Assembly (NCBI RefSeq): GCF_014197855.1
Contig: NZ_JACIGJ010000002.1
Location: forward strand, 310,001 to 374,000
Reading direction: 5' to 3'
Length of the DNA: 64,000 nucleotides
Source: Roseospira marina
GTDB taxonomy: Bacteria > Pseudomonadota > Alphaproteobacteria > Rhodospirillales > Rhodospirillaceae
The translations under genes and the position numbers were made by a program. The notes under the pieces are model-generated. The model searched no databases, was not told the DNA's origin, and worked only from the letters and a program-made list of their open reading frames with translations. Each line of letters begins with the position of its first letter. Within the stretch, counting starts at the first letter, position 1. This document shows positions 45,912 to 54,386 of this stretch, piece by piece.

Positions 45912-46121
45912 TAATGTCTCCCGACGGAGCGGCGGACGGCATACGGATCGAACCGTGGATCGGGCTCCTTGGGTATGGTACGTCTGAGCAACGCGTTCAA
46001 CCACACGCGAATGGACCCCTGACGAGTGGCCAGGTCGGAACGGTACCACGCGCCGCGCCCTGGATCCGGACGATGGGACCACATTGAAACGGGGGCCAAC
46101 GCACAGGGGGAGACCCATCGC

Positions 46122-48257
46122 ATGACTGCCTCTGGTTCGCCATCCGAGTCTTCTCTGGCCAAACATGAACGGGCGGTCCGGCTGCGGGTTCGCCTCGCCT
46201 TGGCCGGCCTGATGGTGCTCATGGCGGGCGGCCTTGCGCTTGTGCTGCTGTTCGCGCAATCCGAACGGCAACGCGACCGCCACATGGCGCAAAGTCGTCT
46301 CAACGTCGTCGCGGACAGCCGGACGCAAGCGGTCATGACCTGGCTGGATCAGCAGTATTCGGTGCTGCGCGGTCTGGCCGAGAACCAGTCGGTCCAGCTC
46401 TATATCACGGTCATCCAGCTCAACGACGGGGCGGCGGAGACGCCGGACGAGGTGTTCGCGCAGGAAACCTACCTGCGCACCCTTTTGACGGCAACCGCCG
46501 AGCGGAGCGGATTTGCCCCAACCGACGGGGGAGCCGCCGCGCTGCCAGCCAACGTGCGGCGCACCGGGGAGGCGGGGTTGGCCCTGGTCTCGCCGGACGG
46601 CACCGCATTGATCGCGGCCACGCCGGACATGCCCCCGGTGCGCGGGTCGGTCATGGCCGCGCTGGGCGCGTTGCCGGCGACCGAGGCCGGCCTGATCGAC
46701 CTGGAACGCAGCCCCCACGGCTTGCTCCGGCTCGGCTTCACGGTGCCGGTGTTCTCGCAGGAGGGCACGGGAACGCAGACGGACGTGGTGGCCCGCGTGG
46801 TCGGCCTGCGCCCCGTCGGCGCGCCCTTCTTCGCCACCCTGGAACAACCTGGGGCCACGGCGACCACCGCCGAAACCTACCTGATCCGACGCCGAGGCAA
46901 TGCCATTGAATACCTGACGCCTCTGCTGGACGGCAGCCGGCCGCTCGAAAAATCGCTGGCGATCAACACGGCGGACCTGATCGACGCGGAGGCCCTGGCG
47001 GATCCGGGCCGGTTCCATGTCGGGCGCGACTACGCCGCGACCGAGAGTTTCGCCGTCAGCCGCCCCATATCCGGCACCGACTGGGTGCTGGTGCACCGCA
47101 TCGCCCGCGCCGAAGCCCTGGCCGCCGCCGACGCCCGCCGCACCACGCTGGTCGTGGTGCTGATCCTGACGGTAACCCTGATGGGCGCAGCCCTGGTCGC
47201 GGTCTGGCGCTACGGCACCTCGGTCCGCGCCAGCGACGCCGCCGCGCGGTTCAGGGCCTCATCGCAGAAGTTCGAAGCCCTCTCGGCCTTTCTGGACGTC
47301 GTCTCCGACAGCCAGCCGTCGCCGCTGTTCGTGGCCACGGGGCAGAATGTCCTGACGTTCGGCAACCGACGCGCGGCCGAGATCATGGGCGTGCCCAAGG
47401 CGGAGCTGAAGGGCCGGTCGCTCATCGCCATGCTGGGGCGCGACATCGGCGACGTCTACGCCGAGATCAACCGCGAGGTGCTGGAGGATGGCGAAGTCCG
47501 CACCGAGACCAACGTGTTCCGCGACGAGGACGACCGGGATATCGTCTGGCGCTCCTACCATTGCCCCCTGACGCTCGACGACGACGGCACGCGGGGCGTG
47601 CTGACCTCCATCGACGACCTGTCCGAGCTGTTTCAGGAACGCACCCGGCGGGAACAGAACACCGTTCAGCTCATCGAAACGCTGGTGGGGCTGGTCGATG
47701 AGCGCGATCCGGACTCGGCGCACCAGTCGCGCTACGTCGCCACTGTCGCCCGCACCATCGCCGAAGAAATGGGGCTGGACCACGCCCAGATCGAAGCCAG
47801 CGATCAAGCCGCCCGCCTCGTCAATATTGGAAAGATCCGTGTGCCACGCGACCTGCTGGTCAAGCAGGGCGATCTGACCGATGAGGAGCGCGAGCGCATC
47901 CGGACCGCGATGGACAGCGGCCCCGACATGCTGAAGGACATCGCGTTCGAGGCCCCGGTGCTGGAAACCCTGCGCCAAATCAACGAGCGCGTGGACGGCA
48001 CCGGTCGCCCCCAGGGCTTGATGGGCGGGGATATTCTCGCCTCCGCCCAAGCGGTCGCGGTCGCCAACACCTTTGTCGCCCTCATCAGCCCGCGCGCGTT
48101 CCGGGACGGCAAGTCCTTTGAAGAGGCCGGCGACATTCTTATGTCGGAAGTCGGCACCCGGTTCGACCGGCGCCCCGTGCTGAGCCTGCTGAACTACCTC
48201 AGCAACAAGGAGGGCAAGACGACATGGGCCTACATGGCACAAACACGCCTACGCTAA
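46122..48257 (+). CDS. Cache-PAS signalling protein with degenerate HD-GYP domain
   Basis: Protein of 711 residues. Transmembrane helix 1 lies near residues 20-45 (LALAGLMVLMAGGLALVLLF), a periplasmic Cache-type sensor spans 50-345, helix 2 lies near 355-375, and a PAS domain covers about 395-515. The C-terminus (about 520-700) is an HD-GYP-like c-di-GMP phosphodiesterase fold. Catalytic positions are changed: HDIGKI reads VNIGKI (567-572), HHER reads INER (620-623), GYP reads GRP (628-630) and the later Asp in AVADA reads Asn. It is probably not a phosphodiesterase. It could be a binding or output domain. GGGGGAG lies about 10 bases before the ATG at 46122. Confidence 0.85.
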   Translation: MTASGSPSESSLAKHERAVRLRVRLALAGLMVLMAGGLALVLLFAQSERQRDRHMAQSRLNVVADSRTQAVMTWLDQQYSVLRGLAENQSVQLYITVIQLNDGAAETPDEVFAQETYLRTLLTATAERSGFAPTDGGAAALPANVRRTGEAGLALVSPDGTALIAATPDMPPVRGSVMAALGALPATEAGLIDLERSPHGLLRLGFTVPVFSQEGTGTQTDVVARVVGLRPVGAPFFATLEQPGATATTAETYLIRRRGNAIEYLTPLLDGSRPLEKSLAINTADLIDAEALADPGRFHVGRDYAATESFAVSRPISGTDWVLVHRIARAEALAAADARRTTLVVVLILTVTLMGAALVAVWRYGTSVRASDAAARFRASSQKFEALSAFLDVVSDSQPSPLFVATGQNVLTFGNRRAAEIMGVPKAELKGRSLIAMLGRDIGDVYAEINREVLEDGEVRTETNVFRDEDDRDIVWRSYHCPLTLDDDGTRGVLTSIDDLSELFQERTRREQNTVQLIETLVGLVDERDPDSAHQSRYVATVARTIAEEMGLDHAQIEASDQAARLVNIGKIRVPRDLLVKQGDLTDEERERIRTAMDSGPDMLKDIAFEAPVLETLRQINERVDGTGRPQGLMGGDILASAQAVAVANTFVALISPRAFRDGKSFEEAGDILMSEVGTRFDRRPVLSLLNYLSNKEGKTTWAYMAQTRLR

Positions 48258-48273
48258 CCGCCCGGCCCGCATC

Positions 48274-49077
48274 ATGACGGCGGTGGGGCACTGGTTCCGC
48301 CGCCTGACCGGCGCCGTCACCTCAACCCCGGGGGCCTCCACGCCAGGGGGGATGGGGGGCGATGGCGCGCGGACCGCCGAAGGCGTGCGCGTGTACGCCG
48401 TCGGCGACATTCATGGACGGGCCGACCTGTTGGACCGGCTGAACGCACGCATCCGCGAGGACATCACGGCGCACGCCGATCGCACGCCGTTGGTGGTGTA
48501 CCTGGGGGACTACGTGGACCGGGGGCAAGACAGCCGTGCGGTGCTCGAAACCCTCAGTGGGGACCCCGTGCCGGGGGTGGAGACGCGGTTCCTGCGTGGC
48601 AATCACGAGGACGTCATGCTTGCGTTCATGAACGATCCCGTGGCGGCCCATGCGTGGCTGGAGTTCGGCGGCCGGCAGACGCTGAGCGCCTACGGCGTGC
48701 CGGTGCCCGGCGCCACCAGCGAGGCCATCCTGGAAGACATGGCGACAGGCATGAGAGCAGCCCTGCCCGACCGGCATGCCGCGTTTCTGCGAAGTCTGCC
48801 CCTGCACACAGAGTGCGGCGATTACCTGTTCGTGCACGCGGGCGTCCGGCCCGGCGTGCCGATGAGCCAGCAGAAACCGGCCGATCTGATGTACATCCGC
48901 GAGCCGTTCCTGTCCCACCGCAAGCCGCTGTCGCACATGATCGTGCACGGCCACCACGTGACCGAGCACCCGGTGGTGCGCGCGAACCGCATCGGCATCG
49001 ACACCGGGGCCTTCGCAACCGGATGCCTCACCTGCCTCGTGCTCGACGGAACCGAGCGCGCCTTCATCACCACGTGA
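48274..49077 (+). CDS. Serine/threonine-type metallophosphatase (PPP family)
   Basis: Protein of 267 residues with the complete PPP metal site: YAVGDIHGRADLL, YLGDYVDRGQDS and FLRGNHEDVM, then a later VHAGVRPG and MIVHGHHVTEHP histidines. The first 35 residues are Gly/Ala/Thr-rich. This group includes bacterial Ser/Thr phosphatases and ApaH-like diadenosine tetraphosphatases; the short length and final part fit the bacterial PrpA/PrpB-like phosphatases. It starts 16 bases after the degenerate HD-GYP gene, so the two are one unit. Confidence 0.88.
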   Translation: MTAVGHWFRRLTGAVTSTPGASTPGGMGGDGARTAEGVRVYAVGDIHGRADLLDRLNARIREDITAHADRTPLVVYLGDYVDRGQDSRAVLETLSGDPVPGVETRFLRGNHEDVMLAFMNDPVAAHAWLEFGGRQTLSAYGVPVPGATSEAILEDMATGMRAALPDRHAAFLRSLPLHTECGDYLFVHAGVRPGVPMSQQKPADLMYIREPFLSHRKPLSHMIVHGHHVTEHPVVRANRIGIDTGAFATGCLTCLVLDGTERAFITT

Positions 49078-49142
49078 CGGCACCACCACCTGACGGCACC
49101 GCACGACCGGATGGGGCACCCAGGGGCCCCCACAACACACAC

Positions 49143-49177
49143 AAAAACCCCCCGTGCGCTCGTGGGACGCACGGGGG
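49143..49177 (-). terminator. Rho-independent terminator of crtI-crtB
   Basis: On the minus strand CCCCCGTGCG and CGCACGGGGG form a perfect 10-base stem (49149-49158 with 49168-49177) around a 9-base loop, followed by a T-run (five A on the plus strand, 49143-49147). It lies 40 bases after the crtB stop and would end the carotenoid transcript. It may also act weakly on the opposite strand. Confidence 0.85.
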
Positions 49178-49216
49178 TTAACGGTCTTGTGGGGGGCTCG
49201 CCGTCAGCGCGCTCGA

Positions 49217-50317
49217 TCAGGCGCGTCGGCGTTCCTCAAGCTGGGAACAGAGCTGCATGGCCCAGACGAGGCGGCCGCCGAACGAGCCGCGTTCGTCCGC
49301 TTCGTCCGCCTCCGCGCCGACAGCGACCGGCCGGCGGGAGTCGACCCAGATGTTGCGTTCGACGGCGGCGGCCTCGACCAGGAAGTGCGTTTCCGGCAGC
49401 GCCGGGGCCGGATCAATCCGGCGATAGAGCACCGCATCGCGTGTCGCCTGCCCAAGCAACGCCAGCTTGCGCTTGCCCGGCACATAGGCCCGCTGGGACA
49501 CGGAGTCGAAGTTCGCCTTGGCCACCTCGTCCCCGATGCCGGCGTAGATCAGCCGGGCGGCGTGAATGGCGGCGCGGCAGCCGAGCGGAAGGCCCGCGAT
49601 GCCGCCGGCCGCGCGGTCGTACAGGCGGCGCGCTTCATCCAGCAGGCGCGCGACGACGGATGCCAGCGCCGGAGACCAAACGGGATTCGCCAACCACGCA
49701 TCCGGATCAAGTCCCGCGTCGACCATCCACTGGCGCGGCAGATAAAGACGGCCGTTGCGCGCATCCTCGCCGACATCGCGCGCGATGTTGGACAGCTGCA
49801 TGGCCACGCCGAGATCGCAGGCCCGCGCCAGGACGTGCGGATGACGCACCCCCATCAGCACGGTCATCATGGCGCCGACGGCCGCGGCCACCCGCGCGCT
49901 GTAAGCGCGGACCTCCGAGATGGTCTCGTAGCGCCGCGCCTCCGCGTCCCACTCGAAGCCCTCCAGCAGGGCCTCAGGCAGCTCGCGCGGCATCCCGGTT
50001 TGCACGACCATATCCCGGAAGGACCGGTCCACGGGGCTGTTCATCGGCTGCCCGGCATAGACCCGATCCAGCCGATAGCGCAGGTGCGCGACCGCTTCAA
50101 TACAGGCGTCAGGCGCGGCCGCGTTCTCGCATTCGTCCACCACATCGTCGGAAAACCGGCAAAACGCATACAGCGCGTAGGCCGGATCCCGGTAGGCCTG
50201 CGGCAACAGCAAAGAGGCCGTATAAAAGCTGCGCGACCCCGTGCGGATCATGGCCCGGCACTGGGCGCGGTCGTCGGGCGACGCGATCTCCTGCGTCTTA
50301 GACCAGGGCTGCGGCAT
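49217..50317 (-). CDS. crtB: Phytoene/squalene synthase CrtB
   Basis: Prenyltransferase of 366 residues that condenses two GGPP to phytoene. Two Asp-rich metal sites are visible: FSDDVVDE and ARDVGEDARNGRLYLP, with GSRSFYTASLLLP near the N-terminus and GVAMQLSNIARDVGEDA typical for CrtB. The C-terminal 50 or so residues are an Arg/Glu-rich extension. The ATG at 50317 overlaps the crtI end by 20 bases and is preferred over a GTG/TTG further up. A squalene synthase cannot be fully excluded, but the partner gene crtI argues for phytoene. Confidence 0.94.
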   Translation of the reverse strand: MPQPWSKTQEIASPDDRAQCRAMIRTGSRSFYTASLLLPQAYRDPAYALYAFCRFSDDVVDECENAAAPDACIEAVAHLRYRLDRVYAGQPMNSPVDRSFRDMVVQTGMPRELPEALLEGFEWDAEARRYETISEVRAYSARVAAAVGAMMTVLMGVRHPHVLARACDLGVAMQLSNIARDVGEDARNGRLYLPRQWMVDAGLDPDAWLANPVWSPALASVVARLLDEARRLYDRAAGGIAGLPLGCRAAIHAARLIYAGIGDEVAKANFDSVSQRAYVPGKRKLALLGQATRDAVLYRRIDPAPALPETHFLVEAAAVERNIWVDSRRPVAVGAEADEADERGSFGGRLVWAMQLCSQLEERRRA

Positions 50318-51845
50318 CGGGTACCACCGTATCCATGACCCGGGCCGAGGACAGCACACCGGGAAGACCAGCCCCGGGATGAGTCCCGGCGCCCACGAGA
50401 TAGAGCCCTTTCACGTCCTCGCTCTTGTTGTGCGGTCGGAACCAAGCGCTCTGGAAGAGCGTCGGCTCCAGCCCGAAGGCTGCCCCCTTGACCGACAAGA
50501 GGTGATGGCGGAAGTGCATGGGCGTCACCATGCGCGAACTCACCACCGACTGCCCCAGCCCAGGCAGTACGGTCTTTTCAAGGAACGCCTCGACCTTGCG
50601 ACGATAGTCTTCGGCCATCACGTCCCAGTCGTCGCCGCTGTCCAGATGCGGCACCGGCGACAGTGCGTAGAAGGTATCGCAGCCCTCCGGCGCCATGCTC
50701 GGATCGGTCGCCGTGGGCCGGTGCAGATAGATGCTGAAATCATCGGCCAGGTGATGCCGATCGAAAATGTCCGTCAGCAGGCCCTGATAGCGCGGTCCCA
50801 GCAGGATGGTGTGGTGCGGCACGTCCTCGTAGCGCTTGTTGGTCCCGAAGTACCAGACGAACAGGCTCATCGAGTAGCGCGCCTTGTCCAGCTTGGCGTC
50901 GGTCCAGCGTTTCCGGCTCTCGGCCGGGAGCAGCTTTTTGTACGTCCAGGCCGAGTCGGCGTTCGACACCACGATATCGGCGTCGATGGTCTCCCCCGAG
51001 GCCAGCCGCACGCCCTTGGCGGCGCCGTCTTTCACAACGATCTGCTCCACCTCCGCCTTATAGCGGAGGGTGTTGCCCTGCCCCTCGATCAGACCGGCCA
51101 TGCCCTTGGCGAGTTGGCCGGTACCGCCCATGGCGAAATGGACGCCCCATTCGCGTTCCAGATAGGCCACGAGGCTGTAGATCGACGTCGCCCGCAGCGG
51201 ATTGCCGCCCAGGAACAGCGGGTGAAAGCCCATGCCGATCCGCAGCCGCTCGTCCTTGAAATGCCGCGAGACGTGCGCGTGCACCGACCGATCCGCCCGC
51301 AGACGGATCAGGTTCGGCAGCAGCTTGGCCATGTCCCACAGCGTGTTGAACGGCACGTGCCCCAGCTTCATGAAGCCGGTGTGGAAGATGTCCTTGCTCT
51401 CTTTCAGGAAGCGCTCATAGCCCTTGACGTCCCCCGGCGACAGACGCGCGATCTGGGCCTTCATGGCCTCCGCGTCCTCGCTGCACGTCAGCCATTCGCC
51501 GTCGGGGAAGCGGATCTTGTAAAACGGGGACAGGGACCGCAGCTCCACGTCGTCGCTGAGCCGCTTGCCGCACATCTCCCACAGTTCCTCGAACAGGAAC
51601 GGCGCGGTGACGATGGTGGGACCGGCATCGAAGACGAACCCGTCCTGACGGAACACGTAGGCGCGCCCACCGGGCGCATCCATGCGGTCCACAACCGTGA
51701 CACGGAACCCTCGCGCGCCGAGTCGGATCGCCGCCGCGAGGCCACCGAACCCGGCCCCGATCACAACGGCATGGGGCGCCTTGGCGCCCGGAACGCCGCC
51801 TCCCGGGCCCTCGGCCCGCTGAAGCGGTGTGGGAGCAGAAGTCAT
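50298..51845 (-). CDS. crtI: Phytoene desaturase CrtI
   Basis: FAD-dependent desaturase of 515 residues that introduces double bonds into phytoene to give neurosporene or lycopene. The Rossmann motif is AVVIGAGFGGLAAAIRLGARGF; RMDAPGGRAYVFRQDGFVFDAGPTIVTAP is diagnostic, and the family C-terminus shows NLYLVGAGTHPGAGLPGVL (as GLYLVGAGTHPGAGLPGVLSSARVM). It is first in the crtI-crtB unit, overlapping crtB, with its own promoter at 51879-51908. The number of desaturation steps cannot be read from sequence. No other carotenoid gene (crtE, crtC, crtD) is in the window. Confidence 0.95.
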   Translation of the reverse strand: MTSAPTPLQRAEGPGGGVPGAKAPHAVVIGAGFGGLAAAIRLGARGFRVTVVDRMDAPGGRAYVFRQDGFVFDAGPTIVTAPFLFEELWEMCGKRLSDDVELRSLSPFYKIRFPDGEWLTCSEDAEAMKAQIARLSPGDVKGYERFLKESKDIFHTGFMKLGHVPFNTLWDMAKLLPNLIRLRADRSVHAHVSRHFKDERLRIGMGFHPLFLGGNPLRATSIYSLVAYLEREWGVHFAMGGTGQLAKGMAGLIEGQGNTLRYKAEVEQIVVKDGAAKGVRLASGETIDADIVVSNADSAWTYKKLLPAESRKRWTDAKLDKARYSMSLFVWYFGTNKRYEDVPHHTILLGPRYQGLLTDIFDRHHLADDFSIYLHRPTATDPSMAPEGCDTFYALSPVPHLDSGDDWDVMAEDYRRKVEAFLEKTVLPGLGQSVVSSRMVTPMHFRHHLLSVKGAAFGLEPTLFQSAWFRPHNKSEDVKGLYLVGAGTHPGAGLPGVLSSARVMDTVVPDAAALV

Positions 51846-51873
51846 ATCGAACTGCCTCGGAACTGTCAGCCAA

Positions 51874-51896
51874 GGTTGACTATATCAGTGTCAACC
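51874..51896. promoter_or_regulatory. Palindromic operator over the crtI promoter
   Basis: GGTTGAC, nine bases, GTCAACC: a perfect 7-base inverted repeat. It covers the -10 box and most of the spacer of the crtI promoter, the expected place for a repressor. It does not match the CrtJ/PpsR pattern TGT-N12-ACA. Another GTCAG copy at 51863-51867 may be a third half-site. Confidence 0.55.
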
Positions 51897-51908
51897 TCGC
51901 TTGATCAA
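51879..51908 (-). promoter_or_regulatory. Promoter of crtI-crtB
   Basis: On the minus strand TTGATC (plus-strand 51903-51908) and TATAGT (51879-51884) are separated by 18 bases, a good sigma-70 arrangement. The crtI ATG lies about 34 bases beyond the -10 box, with GAGG as ribosome site 9 bases before it. Confidence 0.6.
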
Positions 51909-52015
51909 CCGCTCTCGCATCGATCGGACCCGGCCGCTGGCCACAGCGCCGGATTCAGGGCTGGAAAACACGCCCCCGGTCGCGCGGCCTCTCCTCCCTT
52001 AGACCGCCGCCCTGG

Positions 52016-52498
52016 TCATACGTCGGGGCGCGGACAGCGCCCCAGCGCGTCCAACGCCCCTTGCAGAATGTACGCCGCCGCCGCGGCATCGACCTTCGCC
52101 GCCCGCCGGTCCCGTGTCATGTCGAACTCGCGGACCATCATGCGCTCGACCGCACTGGTCGACAAGCGTTCGTCCCACAACAGAATGGGAACCGCGCGCA
52201 TCTCCAAAAAGTTTCGTGCAAAGCTCATGGTGGATTGGCACCGCTTCCCTTCGTTGCCATCCATTTCCAGCGGCCATCCCAGCACCAACCCCTGGATCTG
52301 TCTTTCGTCCATACGCGCCATAACCTGGGCCGCATCCTGGCTGAACTTCGCACGCCGCAGGGTTTCCACCGGCGAGGCCAGACACCGACCCGGATCCGAC
52401 GTCGCCAAACCGATCGTCTTGGTGCCAAGATCGAGACCGAAGAGTGCCCCCGGGGTCGGCAGGACCGCCGCCATCTCCGCCGCCGTGCGCAGGATCAT
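52016..52498 (-). CDS. ruvX: Holliday junction resolvase-like protein RuvX (YqgF)
   Basis: RNase H-fold protein of 160 residues. LFGLDLGTKTIGLATSD is the family N-terminal motif (first catalytic Asp), LVLGWPLEMDGNEG the middle one, and LLWDERLSTSAVERMM with the later DAAAAAYILQGALD completes it. In E. coli YqgF processes the 5' end of pre-16S rRNA; the resolvase function is disputed. The ATG at 52498 is chosen over a GTG at 52555. It is divergent from gatC, an arrangement common in alphaproteobacteria. Confidence 0.94.
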   Translation of the reverse strand: MILRTAAEMAAVLPTPGALFGLDLGTKTIGLATSDPGRCLASPVETLRRAKFSQDAAQVMARMDERQIQGLVLGWPLEMDGNEGKRCQSTMSFARNFLEMRAVPILLWDERLSTSAVERMMVREFDMTRDRRAAKVDAAAAAYILQGALDALGRCPRPDV

Positions 52499-52590
52499 GA
52501 TCGGTGCGTGCCTCCGGTTGCCAACGCGGGAACTCTCCGAGTAAACATGGGCCACCCTATCTCCTGACTCGAACCGGAGTTGTCTACTTC

Positions 52591-52878
52591 ATGTCCCTGG
52601 ACAAGGAAACCGTCCGCAAGATCGCCGTCCTGGCACGCGTCGCCGTGCCGGATGACCAGCTCGACCCGCTCGCCGGCGAACTGTCCGGCATCCTGAATTG
52701 GATCGAGCAACTCGGCGAAGTGGACACGTCCGACGTGGAGCCCATGGCCAGCGTGGCGGACATGACCCTGCCGTGGCGCGACGACGTCGTGACCGACGGC
52801 GGCTATCCCGAGCGCGTCACGGCCAACGCCCCAGACAGCCAGGACGGCTTTTATCTGGTGCCCAAGGTGGTGGAATAA
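52591..52878 (+). CDS. gatC: Asp-tRNA(Asn)/Glu-tRNA(Gln) amidotransferase subunit C
   Basis: GatC of 95 residues: MSLDKETVRKIAVLARVAVPDDQLDPLAGELSGIL with the WIEQLGEVDTSDVEPMASV motif. GatC holds GatA and GatB together in the trimeric enzyme that amidates misacylated tRNA-Glu(Gln) or tRNA-Asp(Asn). GGAG lies 12 bases before the ATG. gatA starts 12 bases after its stop. Upstream in-frame codons up to 52504 overlap the ruvX promoter side and are not supported. Confidence 0.96.
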   Translation: MSLDKETVRKIAVLARVAVPDDQLDPLAGELSGILNWIEQLGEVDTSDVEPMASVADMTLPWRDDVVTDGGYPERVTANAPDSQDGFYLVPKVVE

Positions 52879-52890
52879 GGAGCGGCCATC

Positions 52891-54381
52891 ATGATCACGC
52901 TGACCGACCTGACCATCGCCGAGGCCCGCAAGGGCCTGGACGCGAAGACCTTCACCGCCGCCGAACTGACCGACGCGCACATCGCCGCGATGGAGGCCCG
53001 CGCGGACCTCAACGCCTATGTGCTGCCGACGCCCGACCGGGCCCGGGAGATGGCCGCCGCCAGCGATGCCCGCATCGCCAAGGGCAAGGCCGGCGCGATG
53101 GAGGGCATCCCCATCGCGATGAAGGACCTGTTCTGCACCGACGGCACGCGCACCACCGCCGGCTCGAAGATCCTGGGCAATTTCGTGCCGCCCTATGAAA
53201 GCACCGTCTCCGCGAACCTGTGGAGCGCGGGCGCCGTGCTGCTGGGCAAGGCGAACCTCGACGAGTTCGCCATGGGCTCGACCAACCAGACCAGCGCCTT
53301 CGGCGATGTGGTCAACCCGTGGACCCGCACCGACGAGCCCACGCGCAAGCTGGTGCCCGGCGGCTCCTCCGGCGGCTCCGCGGCCGCTGTTGCCGGCCGC
53401 ATCGCCCTAGGCGCCACCGGCACGGACACCGGCGGCTCCATCCGTCAGCCCGCCAGCTTCTGCGGCATCGTCGGCCTGAAGCCGACCTACGGCCGCTGCT
53501 CGCGCTGGGGCATCGTGGCGTTCGCCTCCTCGCTCGATCAGGCCGGCCCGATGGCCCGCACGGTCGAGGACGTGGCCATCATGCTGGGCGCGATGGCGGG
53601 GCATGACCCGAAAGACTCCACCTCCGCCCCCATCGCGGTGCCGGACTTCACGGCCGCTCTGGAGCAGGGCGTGAAGGGCCTCAAGGTCGGCATCCCCCGG
53701 GAGTACCGGCCGGAGGAAGGCCTGTCGCCCGAAATCGATGCCATCTGGACGCGCGGCATGGAGATGCTGAAGGACGCGGGCGCCGAGCCCGTGGACATCA
53801 GCCTGCCGCACACCAAGTACGCCCTGGCGACCTATTATATTATCGCCCCGGCGGAGGCGTCCTCGAACCTCGCCCGCTACGACGGCGTTCGCTACGGCCT
53901 GCGCGTCCTGGACGAGGGCGACGGTCTGAACGACATGTACATGAAGACCCGGGGTGCGGGCTTCGGCGCCGAGGTCAAGCGGCGCATCCTGATCGGCACC
54001 TATGCCCTGTCGGCCGGGTACTATGATGCGTATTACCTGAAGGCGCAGAAGGTGCGCAGCCTGATCGCCCGCGACTTCAAGGCCGCGTTCGACCAGGGCG
54101 TGGACGTCATCCTGACCCCGGCGACGCCGTCCGCCGCCTTCCCGCTGGACGACGCGCCGAGCGATCCGGTGACCATGTATCTGAACGATGTGTTCACGGT
54201 GCCGACGTCGCTGGCCGGCCTGCCCGGCCTGTCCGTGCCGGTGGCGCTGACCGAGGCGGGCCTGCCGCAGGGCCTGCAACTGATCGGGCGCCCGTTCGAC
54301 GAAGAGACTGTGCTGCGCGCCGGACGCGCGCTGGAGAAAGCGGCGGCCTTTACCGCCACGCCGAGCCTGCTGGAGGGCTGA
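52891..54381 (+). CDS. gatA: Asp-tRNA(Asn)/Glu-tRNA(Gln) amidotransferase subunit A
   Basis: Amidase-signature protein of 496 residues that releases ammonia from glutamine. The catalytic Lys-cisSer-Ser triad is visible: IPIAMKDLF (Lys), [13 protein letters not shown] (Ser) and [24 protein letters not shown] (Ser nucleophile). AAGGAG is 8 bases before the ATG. Ends 5 bases before gatB, so gatCAB is one operon. The presence of GatCAB fits a genome that lacks GlnRS, AsnRS or both. Confidence 0.97.
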   Translation: MITLTDLTIAEARKGLDAKTFTAAELTDAHIAAMEARADLNAYVLPTPDRAREMAAASDARIAKGKAGAMEGIPIAMKDLFCTDGTRTTAGSKILGNFVPPYESTVSANLWSAGAVLLGKANLDEFAMGSTNQTSAFGDVVNPWTRTDEPTRKLVPGGSSGGSAAAVAGRIALGATGTDTGGSIRQPASFCGIVGLKPTYGRCSRWGIVAFASSLDQAGPMARTVEDVAIMLGAMAGHDPKDSTSAPIAVPDFTAALEQGVKGLKVGIPREYRPEEGLSPEIDAIWTRGMEMLKDAGAEPVDISLPHTKYALATYYIIAPAEASSNLARYDGVRYGLRVLDEGDGLNDMYMKTRGAGFGAEVKRRILIGTYALSAGYYDAYYLKAQKVRSLIARDFKAAFDQGVDVILTPATPSAAFPLDDAPSDPVTMYLNDVFTVPTSLAGLPGLSVPVALTEAGLPQGLQLIGRPFDEETVLRAGRALEKAAAFTATPSLLEG

Positions 54382-54386
54382 GACCG

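Noticed and set aside
51874-51896. crtI palindrome as a CrtJ/PpsR or FNR site
   Set aside because: The half-sites and spacing (GGTTGAC-N9-GTCAACC) do not match TGT-N12-ACA or TTGAT-N4-ATCAA.
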